Positions 42,783 to 54,118 of a stretch of DNA of 64,000 nucleotides are shown here, one piece after another (the first letter of the stretch is position 1; each line of letters starts with the position of its first letter). The translations under genes and the position numbers were made by a program. This stretch comes from Apirhabdus apintestini (lineage in GTDB: Bacteria; Pseudomonadota; Gammaproteobacteria; Enterobacterales; Enterobacteriaceae), in the NCBI GenBank assembly GCA_033977085.1, contig CP138906.1, forward strand, positions 1,860,001 through 1,924,000. The letters are read 5' to 3'. The notes under the pieces were generated by a model, which saw nothing but the letters and a program-made list of their open reading frames with translations, had not been told where the DNA came from and ran no database searches.

Positions 42783-44713
42783 TTATTCCTCCAGTTGATG
42801 AAGACTGCGGCTTCTAATCTCTTGCAGCAGTTTTTCAATAACGTCGTTAACGTCCATACTGCCAAGGTCTTTACCACGGCGAGTACGTACCGCCACTTTG
42901 CCAGCTTCGACTTCTTTGTCACCGCAAACCAGCATATAAGGGACACGACGTAAAGTATGCTCGCGGATTTTAAAGCCAATCTTCTCGTTTCTCAAGTCCG
43001 CTTTTACGCGGATGCCTGCAGCCTGCAATTTACGCACCAGTTCCTGGACATATTCAGACTGCGAGTCGGTAATATTCATTACCACCGCCTGCACCGGAGC
43101 AAGCCACGTTGGGAAGAACCCGGCGAACTCTTCGGTCAAAATACCAATAAAGCGTTCCATGGACCCCAGAATAGCACGGTGAATCATCACCGGCACCTGA
43201 CGTTCATTATTTTCACCGACATAGGACGCACTCAGGCGCGCCGGAAGCGAGAAATCAAGCTGTACGGTACCACATTGCCATGCTCTGTCTAAGCAATCGT
43301 GGAGCGTAAACTCAATTTTAGGCCCATAGAATGCGCCCTCACCGGGTTGATATTCAAAGGGAATCTCGTTTTCTTTCAGAGCCGCAGCAAGGTCGGTTTC
43401 CGCACGATCCCACATTTCGTCAGAGCCAATGCGCTTTTCCGGTCGGGTTGATAACTTCACGACGATTTTTTCAAATCCGAAGGTGCTATACATATCATAG
43501 ACCATACGGATGCAGCTATTGACTTCATCGCGAACCTGATCTTCGGTACAGAAAATATGCGCATCATCCTGAGTGAACCCGCGCACGCGCATCAGCCCGT
43601 GCAAAGCGCCAGAAGGCTCATTACGATGGCAACTGCCAAACTCCGCCATACGCAAAGGAAGATCCCGATAAGATTTTAACCCCTGATTAAAAATTTGTAC
43701 GTGGCCCGGGCAGTTCATCGGTTTGATGCAATATTCCCGGTTTTCGGAAGACGTAGTAAACATCGCGTCTTTATAATTATCCCAGTGACCGGTTTTTTCC
43801 CACAGCACGCGATCCATCATAAATGGACCTTTAACTTCCTGATATTGATACTCTTTCAGTTTAGTGCGCACAAAGGTTTCTAGCTCACGAAAGATAGTCC
43901 AGCCGTCATTGTGCCAAAAGACCATTCCCGGCGCTTCTTCCTGCATGTGGTAAAGATCTAACTGCTTACCAATCTTACGATGATCACGCTTTGACGCCTC
44001 TTCCAGGCGCTGTAGATACGCTTTTAACTGTTTTTTATCCGCCCACGCAGTGCCATAAATACGCTGCAGCATTTTATTGTTGCTGTCGCCGCGCCAGTAA
44101 GCCCCCGCCGTTTTCATTAATTTAAAATGGTGGCAGAAACGCATATTCGGCACATGAGGCCCGCGGCACATGTCGATATATTCTTCGTGGTGATATAGCC
44201 CGGGCTTATCATCATGGCTAATATTTTCATCCAGGATGGCAACTTTATAGATTTCTCCACGTGCGGCAAAAGTTGCACGTGCTTCATCCCAGCTTCACTT
44301 TTTTCTTTATAACATCGTAATTTTTCTCGGCCAGCCTCGTGCATCCGTTTTTCGAGTCGGTCAAGATCTTCCTGCGTCAACGTATGCTCGATATCTACGT
44401 CATAGTAAAAACCGTTATCGATTACCGGGCCGATTGCCATTTTGGTATCCGGCCACAGCTGCTTGATGGCGTGACCTAACAAATGAGCGCAAGAGTGGCG
44501 AATAATCTCCAGCCCTTCGTCGTCTTTTGCAGTAATAATGGCAAGATTTGCATCCTGCTCAATTAAATCGCAGGCATCGACCAAATCGCCGTTCACGCGC
44601 CCGGCAATGCAGGCTTTTCCAAGGCCAGGACCAATATCTGTCGCAATGTCCATAGGGCTAACAGCTTTATCATAAGTACGCTGGCTACCGTCAGGAAGAG
44701 TAATAACTGGCAT
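42783..44713 (-). pseudogene. thrS: thrS, threonyl-tRNA synthetase, two +1 insertions
   Basis: ThrRS charges and edits tRNA-Thr and is essential. N-terminal TGS and editing domains (MPVITLPDGSQRTYDK, RHSCAHLLGHAIKQLW) are in one frame and the class II catalytic core from DMCRGPHVPNMRFCHHF onward in another. Two extra bases, near 44333 (GAGGCTGGCC) and near 44294 (GTGAAGCTGG), bracket a short out-of-frame patch. Removing them gives 1929 bp, exactly 642 aa as in E. coli. The stop lies inside the infC RBS. Confidence 0.93.
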
Positions 44714-45566
44714 TCATAAATCCTTATTTGCAGTGGTGAGCCACACGCAAGCTCACATACAAAAATGTAAATTCATCTATACCGTTCTCTTGTTACCTCA
44801 CCAACTATTGCGAGTGCAAACAAAAGAACGCAAAGTCCTTACCTGCGCGCTCTAATAGCACAGGCATCGGAGCACTTTACCACAATACGGTCACGCTGTC
44901 GCGCTGACAAAACCTGATATAATTCCGAGCATAGCCTGAAAATTATAATGAATCTCTTTCCAGTCATATCCCACTATTTACTTCACAGTGAATTATATAT
45001 CGCTTAACGTCACACTCGCTCAAGAAATTAACTCGTGAATTTCACCAATACGTAGTTATAGAACCAACTTTATTATTCCAGTCGCTACGCTCCGGTGACC
45101 GAATGTCGACAATCATTGTGCTTAAATACAAACTTCACGCTAAATAAAATAGCCCCTCTAAAAATATTAATCATGTCAGACATAGAGTTAAAAAACCATC
45201 TATAGCAAGTTACCAAATGGTGAGCTAATCTTACCACAGCCTTTATCCTGAGGAATACCAGCCTTGTTCTATTCACTCCCTTTCTACAGCCGATATTTTA
45301 ATTACTCCAGCATCCATAAATTCCACTTCAAACAACATAGCGATACTTCGATGAAGTAATAAAAAATAATAGTCGTCCGCAGAAAGCCAATTAAAGCAGA
45401 GTTTAAACCCGTAGGCAATTTAATCACCGTTAATACTCTAAATTTTCGTGTGCGTCAGGCCTGAAAACGTATTGCATTAAACTCACTTGTCAAAAGCGCC
45501 GGGAGAACCCGCTTTTAATCCCCAACGCTCATTTAACGATTTATAAATATTGTCCAATATTTAATG
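44714..45566. other. Gene-free stretch between thrS and the cupin gene
   Basis: About 850 bp, AT-rich. In E. coli arpB, ydiY, pfkB and ydiZ occupy this interval; none is recognisable here. A 63-codon minus-strand frame (45085-45276) shows no family features. The proximal part should hold the thrS leader/operator. Confidence 0.55.
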
Positions 45567-46006
45567 CTAGTTGGCCGGTGTGGACAAAGGAATTCCCTTC
45601 TTGCCCGCATAAAACACTATCAGTGTAGCCCCTGATGCTCCGCTGTAGCCACGGTGAGCGCTGTCAACCATTTCAGGAAGCACTTCACCAGACTGTAATG
45701 TTTTTCTCTCACCCGTTGCCTTTTTTCAACGGTAAGCGTTCCATTTTGCACATAGGCCGCATTGGGAATGGCATGCTGATGCCAACTAAGACTTGAGTTA
45801 GGTGGTATTGTAATTTTCAACACCGACAGTTGCGGGGTGCCATCCGGATAGGTTTTATATAATGTGCCATCCCATGATGACTCCGTTTCAAGAAGTTTCT
45901 CGACCGTCGCTGGCGCACTATCTGTACGCTGAGCAAATGTACCCGATGAAAGCAAAAATAAACTAACGGCCGTACAGACAGACAAATATTGTGTAGTCAA
46001 ACGCAT
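45567..46006 (-). pseudogene. Exported cupin-domain protein, one frameshift
   Basis: MRLTTQYLSVCTAVSLFLLS with cleavage after TFA (about residue 26) is a Sec signal peptide. A single cupin follows: LKITIPPNSSLSWHQHAIPN then YVQNGTLTVEK gives the HxH and glycine-turn pattern. A 6-base run (45721-45726; seven expected) breaks the frame; corrected it reads SGEVLPEMVDSAHRGYSG, then GATLIVFYAGKKGIPLSTPA and TAG, 146 aa. A periplasmic small-molecule-binding or enzymatic role is possible; substrate unknown. Not part of the E. coli order here. Confidence 0.78.
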
Positions 46007-46803
46007 ACTCACTCCATAGATAGTTAAAACAAATTTACCCACCAGAAATTAACCGCATGCATAGCCCGAAACACAATCATTTTTTATAAAAAACCATCTT
46101 CCTACTATTTTTATCTTATAAAAGCATCACATTCCTTCAGTTGCCTTAATAACGCACTCATGAAAATATTTTAATGGTATTGGCGAAAAATCGCTCAGTT
46201 AAATTGAAGCCCATTATAAACATACCAACCAGAAAGTATCCGCAACAAAACGCTCAGTCAGAAATCAATTCTCCTGCCGCCTTATGTCATTAACAATCTA
46301 TGAGTTCCATAGAGTCTTACTCAGATTAAAAATAGATGAAACATAATCAATTAAGACAGAGCATTTCATTATATCCATCCTGCTGGAATGAAAACGTTAT
46401 TCAACTACAACTCCACAACTTATCCCTCACGCTACGAAAAAATACAAATACTCATCCCCTATAATAACTTTAAAATAGCGACAGTAATAATAGTCTCGTT
46501 GGCTAGGTGCTTAACCTCGGGATAAATAATTGCTAATCACAGATATACTGCCGCATAACCCAGGGCATTACCAGGGAGCGGCTGCCTATATAATGATGCG
46601 CGTTATCGTTTACTCCATATTTGCAGGATAGTTCGCTCTATATGACCCACCAATCTCTTCCTCCCGGATGATACTGGCATCCATACTCAATAGCAGCAGC
46701 CTGCAGAGGGAATCGCTATCTAAGGTTGTGAGCTAACGCGTAGCCTTACGGCGAACTTTCACGTTAAGCTGATGATTACTTGATTTCCGCTGGAGCAATC
46801 GCG
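46007..46803. other. Gene-free AT-rich stretch upstream of yniA
   Basis: About 800 bp with no supportable frame, RNA or repeat. Confidence 0.5.
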
Positions 46804-47662
46804 ATGTGGCAGACAATTCATAACCTGTTATGTGAACAGTTCGGCGACGGTCAAATCACACAGCGCGTTGCGCTGCCCGGCGGAGAAATCCATGCCGCGT
46901 GGAAAATCACTTTTGCAGGCCGGCCTATCTTTATAAAGAGCGATGATCGAGAGATGCTTTCATGCTTTACCGAGGAAGCGGATCAGCTTGCGCTGTTAGC
47001 ACGCAGCGCGAGCGTATGCGTGCCTGGCGTACTGGGCACGGGAAGCGCCCGAGACGCCAGTTTTTTGCTTCTCGACTATTTCCCCCGCGCCCGCTGGATG
47101 CACCCAATGCTTTCTTATTTGGTCAGCAACTTGCCCAATTGCATCAGTGGAGCGAACAACCGCAATTTGGGCTGGATTTTGATAATCATATTGCAACCGT
47201 ACCGCAGCCAAACGGCTGGCAGCGGCGCTGGGCAGCCTTTTTGCCGAACAGCGTATCGGCTGGCAACTCGAACTGGCCGCGGAAAAAGGGCTTACCTATG
47301 GTGATATTGACGCGATTGTTGAAGAGATCCAACAGCGCCTGAGCGGACACCAGCCTCAGCCCTCGTTGTTGCATGGGGATTTGTGGTCAGGAAACTGCGC
47401 ACTCGGGCCAAAAGGCCCGTTTATATTCGATCCGGCCTGCTACTGGGGCGACCGTGAGTGTGATTTAGCAATGTTACCGCTACACGAAGCGTTATCTTCT
47501 CAAATTTATAATGGATATCAAACCGTCTCGCCTCTCCCCGCCGGTTACCTCTCCCGGCAGTCGATTTATCGCCTCTACACACTTTTAAACCGGGCAACAC
47601 TGTTTGGCGGCGACCATTTGCTTATTGCCCAGCAAACTCTGGATAAGGTGCTATCAACCTGA
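46804..47662 (+). pseudogene. yniA: yniA, fructosamine kinase family protein, frameshifted
   Basis: Fructosamine/ketosamine-3-kinase-like protein, a phosphotransferase (APH-like) family thought to repair glycated proteins. Pieces in order: MWQTIHNLLCEQFGDGQITQ, LPGGEIHAAWKITFAG, RPLDAPNAFLFGQQLAQLHQ, then LLHGDLWSGNCALG (catalytic HGDLW) and FIFDPACYWGDRECDLAMLP (metal-binding D). Breaks lie near 47090 and near 47240-47340. The total of 859 bp is two short of 286 codons plus stop, the E. coli size. Confidence 0.88.
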
Positions 47663-47910
47663 CGGCCATTGATGAAAAAGTAGAGGCGTATGATAACCCT
47701 ATATACGCCCTGGCACTTAAATTCTGCGCTTGCAGTGCCCAGGCCGGAAGATACGTATCGCTTCCTGTGGATTCACAGCCGCTATAATTTGCGGCTATGG
47801 CGTGGCTATACCATTCATTCAGGCTGCATAATATTACGGGTATCAACTATCTGAATTTTATTTCAGCGATATAAATACATCGTGAGCGCCATGCGGCGCC
47901 CCACGTTAAT

Positions 47911-48445
47911 TCACAGAAAACCCAGCAAACTAAAAAAGAAATAGCCCAAAATAATTAATACAATCGGCAAGATATAAAGTGGAAAAAATTGAACCAAAAT
48001 AGTGTGGCGCGGAACCGCTATACGCGCGATGAGCTGTTCGCGGGTGAGCCCCTCGGCCCCCTTCGCCTGTTCAAGAATAAGTTGGTCGGCCACCCCTTCC
48101 CGCAGAAACCGAACCTGGCGCGACATACGCGCTCCGCTGGCCTGCAGCGCCAGCCCAACAAAAATAAGGATATAAATCACCCAAAAAGCAGATTCAGGCC
48201 ATGGTGAAACTCTGGCTGCAGCGAATGCTGCCAAAAACATTTAAAAAAGGCGTGTTAAATTTCACCATTTCAATCATCACATGCGCAAAATCCATTAATA
48301 CCGCATCAATACCCGGTATCTTTTCACTGTGTTGATACATAAATTTCAGTAGCGAAACCAATGTCGATATCAGCGCCGGTATAAAAATCACCCACCCTGC
48401 AATTCGTTTAATAATGGCAATGCGTCCCGCTTGTTGGTACGTCAT
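47911..48445 (-). pseudogene. yniB: yniB, inner-membrane protein, frameshift mid-gene
   Basis: Integral membrane protein of unknown function. It starts MTYQQAGRIAIIKRIAGWVI and the frame changes near 48215, after TPFLNVF. It continues FWVIYILIFVGLALQASGAR and ends YFFFSLLGFL. Membrane segments at both ends match E. coli YniB. Lies between yniA and hxpB as in E. coli. Confidence 0.88.
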
Positions 48446-48604
48446 ATTCTCCCCTTTGCTACTGACGCGCTATAAAGCGTTAAGTCTACCTTCTCCCTGT
48501 ATTTTTCGCCTGGTTTTTGCGTTTCGCCCGCCAAAAGGCTGGCATATACGCTTAATCCAGGCTATTGATAATGGCTTCTTTTTACAGGCACAGCAGGAGT
48601 AAGA

Positions 48605-49282
48605 ATGGCAGGTCAGCAACAGGTCGTCACCGCGGCAATCTTTGACATGGACGGGCTACTTATCGATTCCGAACCCCTTTGGGATCGCGCAGAGCTGGAA
48701 GTCATGGCCAGTCTGGGCGTCGATATTACCCGCCGCAATGAGTTACCGGATACGCTGGGGCTGCGCATCGATTTGGTCGTTGATCTATGGTTTTCTCAGC
48801 AACCCTGGCAAAGGGTTTCATGCGCACAGGCAACCCAGCGCATTATTGCACGCGCTATCGCGCTGGTTGAAGAAGAGCGACCGCTGCTTCCCGGCGTTAA
48901 AGAGGCTATTGCGCTATGCCAGGCGCAGGGAATGAAAATAGGCCTGGCATCGGCCTCTCCGCTGCATATGCTGGAAAAAGTACTCACGCTTTTTAATTTG
49001 CGCGACAGCTTCGATACTCTTGCTTCGGCAGAACACCTTCCGTGCAGTAAACCTCATCCTCAGGTCTATTTAAACGCGGCGGCCCAGCTTGGCGTCGATC
49101 CCCTGCGTTGCGTCACTTTTGAGGATTCAGTTAACGGCATGATAGCGACCAAGGCCGCCCGGATGCGCTCAATTGTTGTGCCTGCGATTGAAAACCGAAA
49201 CGACGCGCGCTGGGCGCTGGCAGATGAAAAACTGCACAGCCTGACCGAACTACGCGCCTGGCATATGCAACCCACTGCGTAA
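48605..49282 (+). CDS. hxpB: HAD-like sugar phosphatase HxpB (YniC)
   Basis: Hexitol/2-deoxyglucose-6-phosphate phosphatase of the HAD superfamily. The product is 225 aa (E. coli 222). Motif I FDMDGLLIDSEP has the nucleophile Asp, motif II is in GLASASP, and motif IV in VTFEDSVNGMIA. RBS CAGGAG. Intact. Confidence 0.95.
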   Translation: MAGQQQVVTAAIFDMDGLLIDSEPLWDRAELEVMASLGVDITRRNELPDTLGLRIDLVVDLWFSQQPWQRVSCAQATQRIIARAIALVEEERPLLPGVKEAIALCQAQGMKIGLASASPLHMLEKVLTLFNLRDSFDTLASAEHLPCSKPHPQVYLNAAAQLGVDPLRCVTFEDSVNGMIATKAARMRSIVVPAIENRNDARWALADEKLHSLTELRAWHMQPTA

Positions 49283-49426
49283 ATACTTTGGCGGCAGCGC
49301 AATTTGTCGCCATTCCCCCTGCCACCTAAAATTTCTCCCTAAAATCTTAACGTGACATTGTCACACTCTTTATTCCCGCCGCCGATTATCTTATACTGGA
49401 TATATTACCAGTAAGCAGGTTAAATC

Positions 49427-50014
49427 ATGACGGCGGAAGGTCATCTACTCTTTGCAATATCCAGTGCGGTATTTGCTAAAAACGCGGCACTAACCCCCAT
49501 ATTGGCCCGCGGAGACTGGTGGCATATTCTGTCAGCAGCGGTACTTTCCTGCCTGCTTCCGGATATCGATCATCCGAAATCATTTTTAGGGCAGCGCATT
49601 CCGTGGCTCTCTCATCCAATAGCGCGCGCGTTCGGCCACCGGGGATTTACCCATAGCCTACTCGCGGTCTTTGCCGCACTGACCCTGTGCTACCTTAAAG
49701 TTCCTGATAGCTGGCTACTGCCCGCGGATGCGCTTCAGGGGTTAGTCCTGGGCTATCTCAGCCATATTGCCGCCGACATGCTTACGCCCGCAGGCGTACC
49801 GTTACTGTGGCCCTGTCGCTGGCGCTTTCGCCTGCCCGTCATTGCCCCGCGCGGTGGAAATTTGATTGAACGTTGCATTAGCGCTGCGTTACTGGCATTT
49901 GCTCTCTGGATGCCCGCCTCGCTTTCAGAAAAGGGAGTCATCCACTGGTCAACGCTGGCGATTGCTCAGCTACAGGTGCGCTTTACCCATTTGATTGATA
50001 CGCACTCTTTTTGA
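49427..50014 (+). CDS. ydjM: Inner-membrane metal-dependent hydrolase-like YdjM
   Basis: YdjM/DUF457 family membrane protein, LexA-regulated in E. coli. The product is 195 aa, near the family size, with conserved MTAEGHLLFA, LPDIDHPKSFLG and FGHRGFTHSLLA histidine/aspartate motifs and several membrane helices. No LexA box was identified with confidence upstream. Intact. Confidence 0.92.
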   Translation: MTAEGHLLFAISSAVFAKNAALTPILARGDWWHILSAAVLSCLLPDIDHPKSFLGQRIPWLSHPIARAFGHRGFTHSLLAVFAALTLCYLKVPDSWLLPADALQGLVLGYLSHIAADMLTPAGVPLLWPCRWRFRLPVIAPRGGNLIERCISAALLAFALWMPASLSEKGVIHWSTLAIAQLQVRFTHLIDTHSF

Positions 50015-50149
50015 CCGCCGCCTTAATCCAAAATGGAATAAAGCATTCCTTTTGAATATAAGTTGGCATATACCAATTCTGTTAAGCTTGTCACATATAA
50101 AGGTCGTTTGAATCAGGCCTGTACAACAAAGTAATCGGGAGTGTCGGGG

Positions 50150-51540
50150 ATGAATTTTCCATTAATCGCGAATGTCGTGGTATTCGCTATCCTGCTGTTG
50201 GTCCTGGCACGGATGCATCGCCGCCAATGGAGTCTGGCTAAAAAGTGTTAGTCGGGCTTGGTTTTGGCGTCGTATTTGGCCTGGCGTTACAGCTTATTTA
50301 TGGGGCCGGTAATAGTACGCTTAAAACATCAGTTACTTGGTTTGATATCGTTGGCAACGGCTATGTACAACTTTTACAGATGATTGTCATGCCGCTGGTA
50401 TTCGCCTGCATTCTGAGCGCAGTAGCTCGCCTGCATAATGCATCTTCGCTGGGTAAAATCAGCGTTCTCACCATTGGCACACTACTATTTACTACGCTGA
50501 TTGCGGCGCTGGTAGGCGTACTGGTAACCAATCTTTTTGGCCTAACCGCTGAAGGGCTGGTACAGGGCGGCGCTGAGAGTGCGCGTCTTAACACCTTACA
50601 GACACAGTATGTCGGTAAAGTAGCGGACTTAACGGTGCCACAGCTAATTCTTTCTTTCATTCCTAAAAATCCGTTCGCTGACTTAACCGGCGGCAGCCCG
50701 ACGTCCATTATTAGCGTTGTCATCTTCGCAGCCTTTTTAGGCGTCGCCGCGCTGAAGTTACTCAAAGACGACGTCGCCAAAGGTGAACGCGTTCTGCTGG
50801 CTATTGATACTCTGCAAAGCTGGGTAATGAAATTGGTGCGGCTCGTCATGCAGCTTACGCCGTATGGCGTGCTGGCGTTAATGACTAAGGTAGTTGCTGA
50901 ATCTAACCTACATGAAATTATCAAACTCGGCGGCTTTGTGGTTGCGTCTTACCTTGGGCTTGCCATTATGTTCGCCGTGCATGCGCTGCTATTAACGCTG
51001 GTTGGTGTAAACCCAACTCATTATTTCCGTAAGGTATGGCCTGTGCTGACCTTTGCGTTTACCAGCCGCTCCAGCGCCGCCAGCATTCCATTAAATGTCG
51101 AGGCGCAAACCCAACGTCTGGGCGTGCCTGAATCAATCGCCAGTTTTTCTTCTTCATTTGGCGCAACTATCGGGCAAAACGGCTGTGCAGGGCTTTATCC
51201 TGCCATGCTGGCCGTGATGGTAGCTCCAACGGTAGGTATTAACCCATTAGATCCCGTATGGATAGCAACGCTGGTTGGCATCGTCACCGTTAGTTCTGCC
51301 GGCGTTGCCGGCGTCGGCGGCGGAGCGACCTTTGCCGCGCTGATTGTGTTACCCGCAATGGGGCTACCGGTGACGCTTGTCGCGCTGCTGATCTCCGTTG
51401 AACCGCTAATAGATATGGGTCGCACCGCGCTTAATGTCAACGGCGCGATGACCGCAGGGACCATCACCAGCCAGTTATTACGCCAGACTGATAAAGAGCG
51501 GCTTCACAGTAACGATGAAGTTGAACTCGCCCATCGTTAA
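50150..51540 (+). pseudogene. tcyP: tcyP (ydjN), L-cystine/sulfocysteine symporter, one frameshift
   Basis: TcyP is the proton- or sodium-coupled cystine transporter (DAACS family), controlled by CysB in E. coli. ATG 50150 gives MNFPLIANVVVFAILLLVLA, then at an A5 run (50240-50244; A6 expected) the frame breaks at AKK. The next 431 codons are open from VLVGLGFG to DDEVELAHR-like NDEVELAHR. Corrected length 463 aa, exactly E. coli. A GTG at 50245 could start a protein lacking the first helix. Confidence 0.92.
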
Positions 51541-51552
51541 CGGCGGGTTAGG

Positions 51553-51583
51553 TAAAAACGGGCACGAATATGCCCGTTTTTTA
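51553..51583 (+). terminator. Terminator of tcyP
   Basis: AAAAACGGGCA-CGAATA-TGCCCGTTTTTT, 13 bp past the tcyP stop. Confidence 0.9.
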
Positions 51584-52047
51584 CTGTCTAAAATTGTGCC
51601 CGTGAACAGAGCACACTATAGAATCTAGCCCGCTGAATAGTTTTGATTTAAAACGCGCTAAAACGGCGTGTCTTCCTGCCCATCTCCATCATAATATTCA
51701 TATTCCGGAAAGCCACGCATCTGTGCGCGGGAAACCATTCGTTCGCGCCAGGTCCTAATGAATCGATTATCCCGATGCGGGTTAATCTAACTTTTGTTAA
51801 TCTTAATAAAGAAAATTTTCATGTTAAATAGCCACACTCTCGGTAGCCAACCCGACTTCAGGCTACCGAAGCCATGAAAGTGGATTCTTATTATTTCCGG
51901 AGCAGCTTATTAGCACAGACTGGAAAATTATCCATTATTGGCGCTGTTCCGTTCAACAATATCGGAATAATACCTGATACGGCCTAATGCAAAAGCCGAT
52001 GTTAATTACGGTTACCTGGCGTGATATCGGGCGGCATCGTGTTTACG
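51584..52047. other. tcyP-cedA interval with small-protein remnant
   Basis: On the minus strand from about 51786 to a TAG at 51658-51660, an open frame reads NPHRDNRFIRTWRERMVSRA, then QMRGFPEYEYYDGDGQEDTP and F-stop. The acidic, tyrosine-rich tail looks protein-like but no start codon is clear and I do not know the family. At 51841-51868 there is an inverted repeat CGGTAGCC-N12-GGCTACCG without a T run. Confidence 0.45.
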
Positions 52048-52280
52048 TTAAATCTCAGCGTCCTGCCGCACCTGATCGGCCCAGCGCTGAGCGGCCTGGG
52101 AACATCAAAGCGTGGAGAACGGCAAAACCGGTTATCCAGCAACACAAAGGCGACAAACTTTCCGCGCAGCGCCCATACATCACGGAACTCATCCAGCCGG
52201 AGGGCATGCTCCGGCGGTGCCGGCTCTACGCGCGGCGTGTAGGTAACGATATCCCGGTTGCGCTGTCGCAATGTTTTCAT
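52048..52280 (-). pseudogene. cedA: cedA, cell division activator, one frameshift
   Basis: CedA is a small regulator of cell division that also binds RNA polymerase in E. coli. It starts MKTLRQRNRDIVTYTPRVEP and has APPEHALRLDEFRDVWALRG and KFVAFVLLDNRFCRSPRFDV as in E. coli. One base is missing near 52105. Corrected it ends AAQRWADQVRQDAEI and TAA, 77 aa (E. coli 80). Order tcyP-cedA is as in E. coli; katE, which follows there, is absent. Confidence 0.87.
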
Positions 52281-52626
52281 AAATAATATCAATCCCCAGC
52301 AGGTTAACGCTCTGCTTATAATACCGGAATCTCCGGGACTCCGTCGCGCTTCCGTTGCTATAAAATCTGATCTCTATTCCCACAAAATAATGGCGTAATG
52401 CACATATGCACAGCGCGTGTAGCGCTGAGGGCCGGGTACCACGAGCAAATCGTCCAGATTTCCATATGCACCAAGCGAGCTCTGGGTGTTAAGCGGGACA
52501 TTGCTTTGCCTGATTGCGATATCAGGAAACAACACCCGAAAATAGAGAGATATTCAATCGATAGTTATCCCAACGGGTTCGCTACCCTTTACGGTGACAT
52601 AAACCGATACGGCATCCATAAAGCTG
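52281..52626. other. Gap before methyltransferase gene
   Basis: About 350 bp where E. coli has katE. An 85-codon plus-strand frame (52398-52655) has no recognisable features. Nothing assignable. Confidence 0.45.
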
Positions 52627-53459
52627 ATGAAAAACGACGAATGTATTATTTGTAATACTAAAACAATGCCTTATTTTAATAAGGAACGATACAACATTCC
52701 CAATGCGGAAGAACTCACCCGCGAACTGGTTCCGGTAGAATTTCACCGCTGTCCTTGCTGTGGATTTGTAATTTCAAAAACCCATCAAAACCTGACCGCA
52801 GCGCAATGGGGAGAAATAAACAGCGATTTTCATCATGATAATGAAAATAACGATCGTAAAAACCTGGGTTTTAATCAACCCCCATTTGTCGAGCAGGCAT
52901 TTATGATTGAGCTGCTGGCGCGAAATAATCTTATTGATGATAGCGCCATTCTCGATTATGCCTCTGGTTATGGCAGACTCAGCCATATACTAAAAAATAT
53001 TATGGTCGTGAAATTAAATGTTACGACAAATACATTAAAAGCCTAGAACAACACTATATTGATGACCTCAAAGCGGGATCGTGGTCGCTGGTAATCAACT
53101 CCGCTATGTTTGAACATATACTTACCCGCAGAGATCTGGATGCCGTTAACGAACTTATTGCTCACAGCGGCGCGCTTTTCGTTCACACGGTGATAGTTGA
53201 AGAGGTTCCGCAGGATCCCAATTGGTTTTATCTCGACATTCCCGTACACACTGCCGTGCATACGAATAAAAGCATGAGTTTACTTATGGAGCAATGGGGA
53301 TTCAACTCATCAATCTATAGCCCGAAAAGCAAATCATGGGTGCTATTACGTCAGAATTATGAAGACATCAAACCTATTGTAGAGAGCATTAACCGTGAAC
53401 TACAAACATCCTGGCTTTGGGGTAAGCAGGGGTTTATGGATTACTGGAAAACGTGCTAA
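52627..53459 (+). pseudogene. Class I SAM methyltransferase with Zn-ribbon N-terminus, one frameshift
   Basis: N-terminal CIIC…CPCC forms a four-cysteine zinc site, followed by a SAM-binding motif I ILDYASGYGRLS. At an A6 run (52992-52997; A7 expected) the frame breaks; corrected it reads LKKYYGREIKCYDKYIKSLE, then SWSLVINSAMFEHI (motif IV-like) to the end at TAA 53457. Corrected 277 aa. This architecture resembles the zinc-domain methyltransferases often found with sugar or envelope biosynthesis genes. Substrate unknown; not in the E. coli order, so perhaps acquired. Confidence 0.78.
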
Positions 53460-53771
53460 ACCGCGGTGATAAAAATCTTCACGATCGGCCATGCGCTTAA
53501 TTAGGGCATTGAAGAAATAAACGATGGGAAATACAGACGTTTATTAAATAAGTCTGCGCAGATAATAACTGGCATATTGGCTGGCGAAAATCATTTATCT
53601 ATGCAAGATAGGGAAAATTACACCAGTAACTCACTGAGCATATTGAAAAGCACCTCTGAAAGAATATAACCTAAACCCCACTTATCTACATTCCCGCCTT
53701 ATTTTTTAATAAAGCGGGAATTATTATAGCAGCGACTATTTTGACTCTCTGTCACTGGTAATCATATTTCA
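53460..53771. other. Spacer between methyltransferase and osmE
   Basis: About 310 bp. Holds the 3' flanks of two convergent genes. GCGGGAA repeats near 53693-53722 form an imperfect stem that may serve as a terminator (CCCGC…GCGGG). Confidence 0.45.
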
Positions 53772-54118
53772 TCAAAATACTTTCTTTTGCGGAGTTTGCG
53801 GGTCAGTATCGTATTCCGCACAGGTTTGATAACCTGAATTTACTACGTGGCCGGTATCATCCAGCGCGACAAAATAGGTCTCAATTTTCTGGCCACGCTG
53901 CCCCAGAATATAGGTCTGGCAGGTACCACGCGCATGAACCATCGATACTTCAGAGGAAGGTTGACCGGCAATCTGGCGCACTTGCTCACGCGTCATACCT
54001 TTTTCACATCTTTCACTACAGGCTGGGTAAATTGATCTTTGGTACGATCATATGCGGTACATCCTGCCAGCATAGTCAGTACTGCCGCTGTAGCCATCAC
54101 TCCTGCGAACTTATTCAT
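53772..54118 (-). pseudogene. osmE: osmE, osmotically inducible lipoprotein, one frameshift
   Basis: Outer-membrane lipoprotein of the SmpA/BamE-like fold. ATG 54118 gives MNKFAGVMATAAVLTMLAGC, with lipobox LAGC and TAYDRTKDQF as in E. coli. A 5-base run (54000-54004; six expected) breaks the frame at VKDVKK. The rest, MTREQVRQIAGQPSSEVSMV to TCAEYDTDPQ, is clean. Corrected 115 aa (E. coli 112). Divergent from nadE, as in E. coli. Confidence 0.9.

Noticed and set aside
46996..47374. Minus-strand open frames opposite yniA
   Set aside because: They are shadows of the fructosamine kinase reading; no independent homology or start sites.
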